Below are positions 62,590-64,000 of a stretch of 64,000 bases of DNA, in pieces; the first letter of the stretch is position 1, and every line of letters begins with the position of its first letter. The DNA is from Heterodera schachtii (lineage: Eukaryota > Nematoda > Chromadorea > Rhabditida > Heteroderidae). The position numbers were made by a program, and so were the translations under genes. The stretch lies in the NCBI GenBank assembly GCA_023374025.1, contig SIJG01000017.1, forward strand, positions 62,001 to 126,000, in the 5' to 3' direction. A model generated the notes under the pieces. That model did no database searches. It was not told the DNA's origin and saw only the letters and a program-made list of their open reading frames with translations.

Positions 62590-63505
62590 ATAATGGAGGG
62601 AGGGATCTCGCGAAGCAAATATAAATCTGATGCTGACGAATGGTCATATATTGTAGTTCTCCTGTGTATTTCTATCACATTGAATTTACCTAATTATTTT
62701 CATTTACATAAAATATTTATTGTCCGTAACTCTCTCTGTTTCTCACCTTTCATACAAGCACGCTTCAAATGCGCGAAGTATAAAAGTATCAGTTTTTTTT
62801 TGGTAACTGATCGGGTCCTAATATGTGACCATAACCCATATCGCTCAGTTGACATCGCCCAGCCCGTAGGGATTGGTAACCATCCCGCTGTAACTTTTAA
62901 ATTCCAGTTTCAATAACTATTAAAATAAATAGGTCAAAAAATCTTAGAAATCCGATCGTTTCGGCTCAAAAAACGAATCGTCTTTTTACCAATCAACACC
63001 ATTCGAAAGGGGGTCAAGGCAGTTCGTACAATGGCGTTTCGTACAATTTGAAATGGGAATGGCCATAACTTTTTTGTTCATCGGTTGATTTCTTCAAAAT
63101 TGGTGGTATCATTCGAAAGCTCTACGTGTTTAGAAGCTATCATTAAGCAGAAGCTAAGCGATTAGTCAGTTCACCAAAAAGTTATGATTTATAAGACTTA
63201 AAAATTCAAGAAAATCCTAATTTTTTCTAAACTATAAACCATAACTTTTTGGTGAACTGACTAATCACTTAGCTTCTGCTTAATGAAAGCTTCTAAACAC
63301 GTAGAGCTTTCGAATGATACCAATTTTGAAGAAAACAGGAAAGAAAATAACAAACAATGTAGCATTCTTTATAAATGTATGTAAAAACAATACTAAAAAG
63401 ATTTTTTCCTTGTTAAATTAATTTTTTTAATATAATTAATTGAAGAGAAAAAGCCCACTGACTGCAAAGGTGCCGAAACTGCCTTAACATATTAGTCCCG
63501 ACAAA
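62590..63505. other. Intergenic with large inverted repeat
   Basis: 3' flank of the Polyhomeotic-like gene, then AT-rich sequence and the foldback at 63063-63345. No coding signal before 63506. Confidence 0.5.
63063..63345. repeat. Foldback element with ~110-bp arms
   Basis: Left arm 63063-63187 and right arm about 63240-63345 are near-perfect inverted copies (for example GCTCTACGTGTTTAGAAGCT against AGCTTCTAAACACGTAGAGC; a CATAACTTTTTGG-like end on the inside). They are separated by ~50 bp of AT-rich loop. Non-coding; a MITE or foldback element. No clear target duplication. Confidence 0.8.
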
Positions 63506-64000
63506 ATGTCAGACAATCGAAAAGAAGCAGAGGAAAAAATGGCAAAAGCTATGTAAAATTAAAATTCAAAATTTCAATTTTTAAATTTGGGTTTTCCTTT
63601 TCAGCTTCATCTCCGGCGACGGTTGGTTGGCGGTGTTCGGTTTTCTTGCGCCTTCTCAACTTGGACTCGGAATTGCAATGATCAGCCACCGATTTGACTA
63701 TTACGTGGACGAACACTTCAAAACGCGCAAATGGGCATTGAAATTTATTGAAATTCGAAGCAAAATTGGAGAGAATGGCACAAAGGAAATGGAAATTGGC
63801 AATTGTAGTGGAAAATTGTTGCCAATTCCGCAAATTCAATTGCCTCGTAAAGTCACCGGATTCGAACAGCTAATCATCGCGTAAATTGGCGAATATGGAG
63901 AAATTTTAGAGGACATTTTCCATTTTTAGTTTCATCGACCGCAATGCCATCGCTTTTCTCCACCGTTTTCGCCCACTTTTCGCCTCCTGTCAAATTAATT
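63506..64000 (+). CDS. F-box-like protein of a cyst-nematode-type family, N-terminal part
   Basis: Three exons, 63506-63552, 63605-63880 and 63930 to the window end, open and in phase. The protein starts MSDNRKEAEEKMAKAIFISG and continues WLAVFGFLAPSQLGLGIAMI, then SHRFDYYVDEHFKTRKW. This has the length and Leu/Pro/Trp spacing of an F-box-like helix bundle. It goes on with LPIPQIQLPRKVTGFEQLII and FIDRNAIAFLHRFRPLF. From memory, very similar proteins form large families in Globodera and Heterodera assemblies; if F-box function is real they would recruit substrates to SCF ubiquitin ligases, but this is unproven. The 3' part is outside the window. Confidence 0.7.

Overview
This window looks like nuclear DNA of a plant-parasitic nematode, most likely a cyst nematode (Globodera/Heterodera group). 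The support is: AT-rich intergenic DNA; genes split into many small exons by short introns (often 41-120 nt); a high share of introns starting with GC instead of GT; the Ala19/Ala57 ubiquitin typical of nematodes; a glutathione-synthetase-like gene; and, at the right edge, an F-box-like gene of a type I associate with expanded families in cyst nematodes. All exon structures below were traced by hand from reading frame, splice motifs and protein similarity; no aligner or database was run.

Layout, left to right. 1-1842 (-): 5' half of a Patched-related (PTR) membrane protein. About 3504-5152: a 5'-truncated non-LTR retrotransposon with an open reverse transcriptase frame. 5882-9955 (+): Cys-loop ligand-gated anion channel of the ACC/LGC-46 type. 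14049-20055 (+): SCYL2 pseudokinase. 20374-20744 (-): C-terminal part of an unidentified membrane-anchored protein. 22038-23517 (+): PP1 inhibitor-3 (PPP1R11). 24129-27802 (-): BTB-BACK protein like BTBD17. 30826-32909 (-): histidine acid phosphatase. 33798-38436 (+): MIA3/TANGO1-like ER-exit protein with a Pro/Gln repeat array. 38900-41450 (-): ICln (CLNS1A). 41816-42658 (-): polyubiquitin. 43695-45927, 46164-48048 and 48381-48993 (all +): glutathione synthetase-like, a SANT/Myb-like protein and a 71-residue hydrophilic protein, spaced closely enough to be one transcription unit. 52347-62589 (+): a 27-exon Polyhomeotic-like gene with a tRNA-Val(AAC) antisense in one intron. 63506-64000 (+): start of an F-box-like gene.

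The genes are mostly single-copy cell-biology functions (trafficking: SCYL2, TANGO1; phosphatase control: PPP1R11; spliceosome assembly: ICln; chromatin: Polyhomeotic; signalling: anion channel, PTR) and do not form one pathway. The gaps hold AT-rich DNA, G/C homopolymer runs, CT-rich blocks, foldback elements and at least three short hAT-like elements with 8-bp target duplications. The most notable observations are a Polyhomeotic with HD2-FCS-SAM order and a TANGO1-like gene in a nematode, dense GC-AG splicing, a frameshifted and active-site-altered glutathione synthetase, and single-base frame breaks in the TANGO1 repeat array.
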